Below, piece by piece: positions 62,871 to 64,000 of a stretch of DNA of 64,000 nt (its first letter is position 1; each line of letters opens with the position of its first letter). The translations under genes and the position numbers were made by a program. Below the pieces are notes generated by a model that was not told the origin of the DNA, ran no database searches, and saw only the letters and a list, made by a program, of their open reading frames with translations. Origin of the DNA: Haematobia irritans (Eukaryota; Arthropoda; Insecta; Diptera; Muscidae); NCBI RefSeq assembly GCF_050003625.1, contig NC_134399.1:42424671-42488670 (forward strand), read 5' to 3'.

Positions 62871-63053
62871 TATAATGAAAGATTATATATGTTATTCACT
62901 GTGCTATAGTTTGCTCTAAACCCGGCCAGGAACTCAATAAGTATGTTATTTTCCTCAACCCAAATCGCCAATCTGTTATGTAATAATCCCATAAATAATT
63001 TTGGCACCGTATTCATAAATGAGATCCCTCTGTAATTCTGCACACTGTTTAAA

Positions 63054-63275
63054 TCACCTTTTTTTAAAAATTGGGAAAATTATACTACTTTCAAAACATC
63101 CATCTACCTCCCCAGTTTCCAGAAATTCGTTGAAGTTCGCTACCAATTCTAGCAGGAAATCATCTGTGGCAAATTTCAGCAGCTCATAGGGCACTCTGTC
63201 CTCACCCGGCGCTTTGTTTAATTTTGTCTTGTTTAAGATAACTTTTATTTCATCTAATGTAATTTCTCTATCCAA
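63054..63275 (-). pseudogene. LINE 2 reverse transcriptase start
   Basis: ILNKTKLNKAPGEDRVPYEL and SSIIFPIFKK are the finger-region signatures that open LINE RTs (commonly K-x-x-KAPG-x-D and P-x-x-KK). A frameshift follows, then text like NYRGISFMNTVPKLF. Confidence 0.85.
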
Positions 63276-63290
63276 TTTCTCATTGATGTA

Positions 63291-63830
63291 TCACATTGGT
63301 GCATACTGAATATCATGTGCTAGTTGCCTGTGGTTCAAAAATGTTTGAAAATGGTCCTTAAATGCTTCTGCAGATATTTCTGCGCCGATTTTGTTACGAT
63401 CACCCCTTATTTCTCTCGCCACATTCCACCACTGTTTTGTATCATTTACTTGCTTAATTTTGGCATTTAGTTCCTCATAATATTTTTCTGTTTTTGCCTT
63501 CACTATTTCTGAGAATCTCCTCTTTGCCTCCATATAAGATTTCATATCTTTCTCATCATTAGTTTGTCTGAACTTGTTTAGCTCTTTAATTGCTTTCTAG
63601 ACATTAAACATTCAGAATTGAACCATTTTTGTTTGAAAGAGACTGCCTTGGCATTCTCTGTTTCTCTGGGTTTGTGTTGGTATTGATTTTTTTATAATAT
63701 CTAACAAAATATCAAGTTTCGGTTGCTGGTTGTGTGTCCTATAGTTTTGCAAATTATTATTGAGATTTGTCTTATATTTTTCGATATCCGAATGTTTCAA
63801 CTTTAATTTTGGTAACAAATTTAGTGGTTC
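63291..63830 (-). pseudogene. LINE 2 linker between endonuclease and RT
   Basis: Two frames (63291-63545 and 63612-63830) give Lys/Glu-rich helical text such as RFSEIVKAKTEKYYEELNAK and QWWNVAREIRGDR, a region usual between endonuclease and RT in jockey-like elements. The endonuclease itself would lie beyond 63832, beyond the SINE and the window. Confidence 0.7.
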
Positions 63831-63831
63831 T

Positions 63832-64000
63832 GAGCCACCGTGGTACAATGGTTAGCATGCCCGCCTTGCATACACAAGGTCGTGGGTTCGATTCCTGCTT
63901 CGACCGAACACCAAAAAGTTTTTCAGCGGTGGATTATCCCACCTCAGTAATGCTGGTGACATTTCTGAGGGTTTCAAAGCTTCTCTAAGTGGTTTCACTG
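63832..64000 (+). mobile_element. tRNA-derived SINE, 5' part, running off the window
   Basis: GAGCCACCGTGGTACAATGG (A-box region), GGTTCGATTCC (B box), then the CGACCGAACACC trailer and body identical or nearly so to the complete copy at 34714-35063. It interrupts LINE 2. The tail and target duplication are beyond the window. Confidence 0.9.

Larger units (their letters stand above)
61225..63831 (-). mobile_element. Second non-LTR retrotransposon, 3' part, decayed
   Basis: On the minus strand it runs from a linker after the endonuclease through reverse transcriptase to a C-terminal zinc knuckle, with no RNase H, and ends in an AT-rich 3' region with a (TAC)n-like run at about 61237-61252. 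Domain content fits the jockey/CR1 group and differs from the LOA-like LINE. At least four frameshifts or stops break the ORF. On the right it is cut by a SINE at 63832. Confidence 0.85.

Overview
The window looks like nuclear DNA from a higher fly. It is AT-rich, and almost all of it is dispersed repeats of dipteran type: long elements carrying (GTCY)n blocks, a 15-bp GGCC hairpin end (TTCGGCCTGGCCGAA), tRNA-derived SINEs, TA-flanked MITEs, hAT and mariner remnants and two non-LTR retrotransposons. A calyptrate such as a muscid is my inference from the repeat style; nothing here fixes the species. I see no convincing intact host gene, rRNA, CRISPR array or bacterial-type operon. Most open frames are by-products of repeats with a 153-bp (51-codon) period or of TA microsatellites.

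The backbone is a set of four related long non-autonomous families, here named A, B, C and D. Each has a 5' end starting ATACCC with a short inverted motif, a conserved block followed by (GTCY)n, an internal array of about 153-bp units, the same motif inverted near the 3' end, a GC-rich hairpin and a terminus close to ACTTG set against T-rich flanks. This matches the published description of dipteran mini-me/DINE-1 and Helentron-derived (HINE) elements; the assignment is inference.

Layout: 1-3182 SINE head, tRNA-like element, A1, D1. 3443-7009 A2 and A3 head to tail. 7010-15500 a possible 8.5-kb insertion with inverted ends between TA microsatellites, splitting A3 from its continuation A5; it holds MITE copies, LINE fragments, A4 and a CGTGA-rich block. 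15884-17924 the rest of A5 with B1 inside. 17925-20349 mostly unique sequence plus a tRNA-like element. 20350-26429 A6, split by a 4.27-kb hAT-like element with a perfect 8-bp target duplication, itself filled with MITEs, B2 and C1. 26430-31702 unique sequence, D2, a tRNA-like element and A7. 32005-36832 a LOA-like LINE in minus orientation carrying a SINE. 36835-42486 MITEs and A8 (with a MITE and B3 inside). 42487-44038 unique sequence, a SINE and a palindromic AT-rich repeat. 44039-54056 element D3/D4 split at a TA by a possible 8.7-kb insertion; inside it are A9, a second hAT with transposase remnant, C4 and a DD41D mariner. 55253-57329 C5. 58722-60450 A10. 61225-63831 a second decayed LINE ended by a SINE that runs off the window.

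The parts interact as parasites in layers. The LOA-like LINE and the tRNA-SINE share their 3' tail, suggesting the LINE machinery copies the SINE. MITEs and the mariner sit in families A and C with exact TA duplications, and hATs sit in older elements with 8-bp duplications, so the relative ages of many insertions can be read from the sequence.
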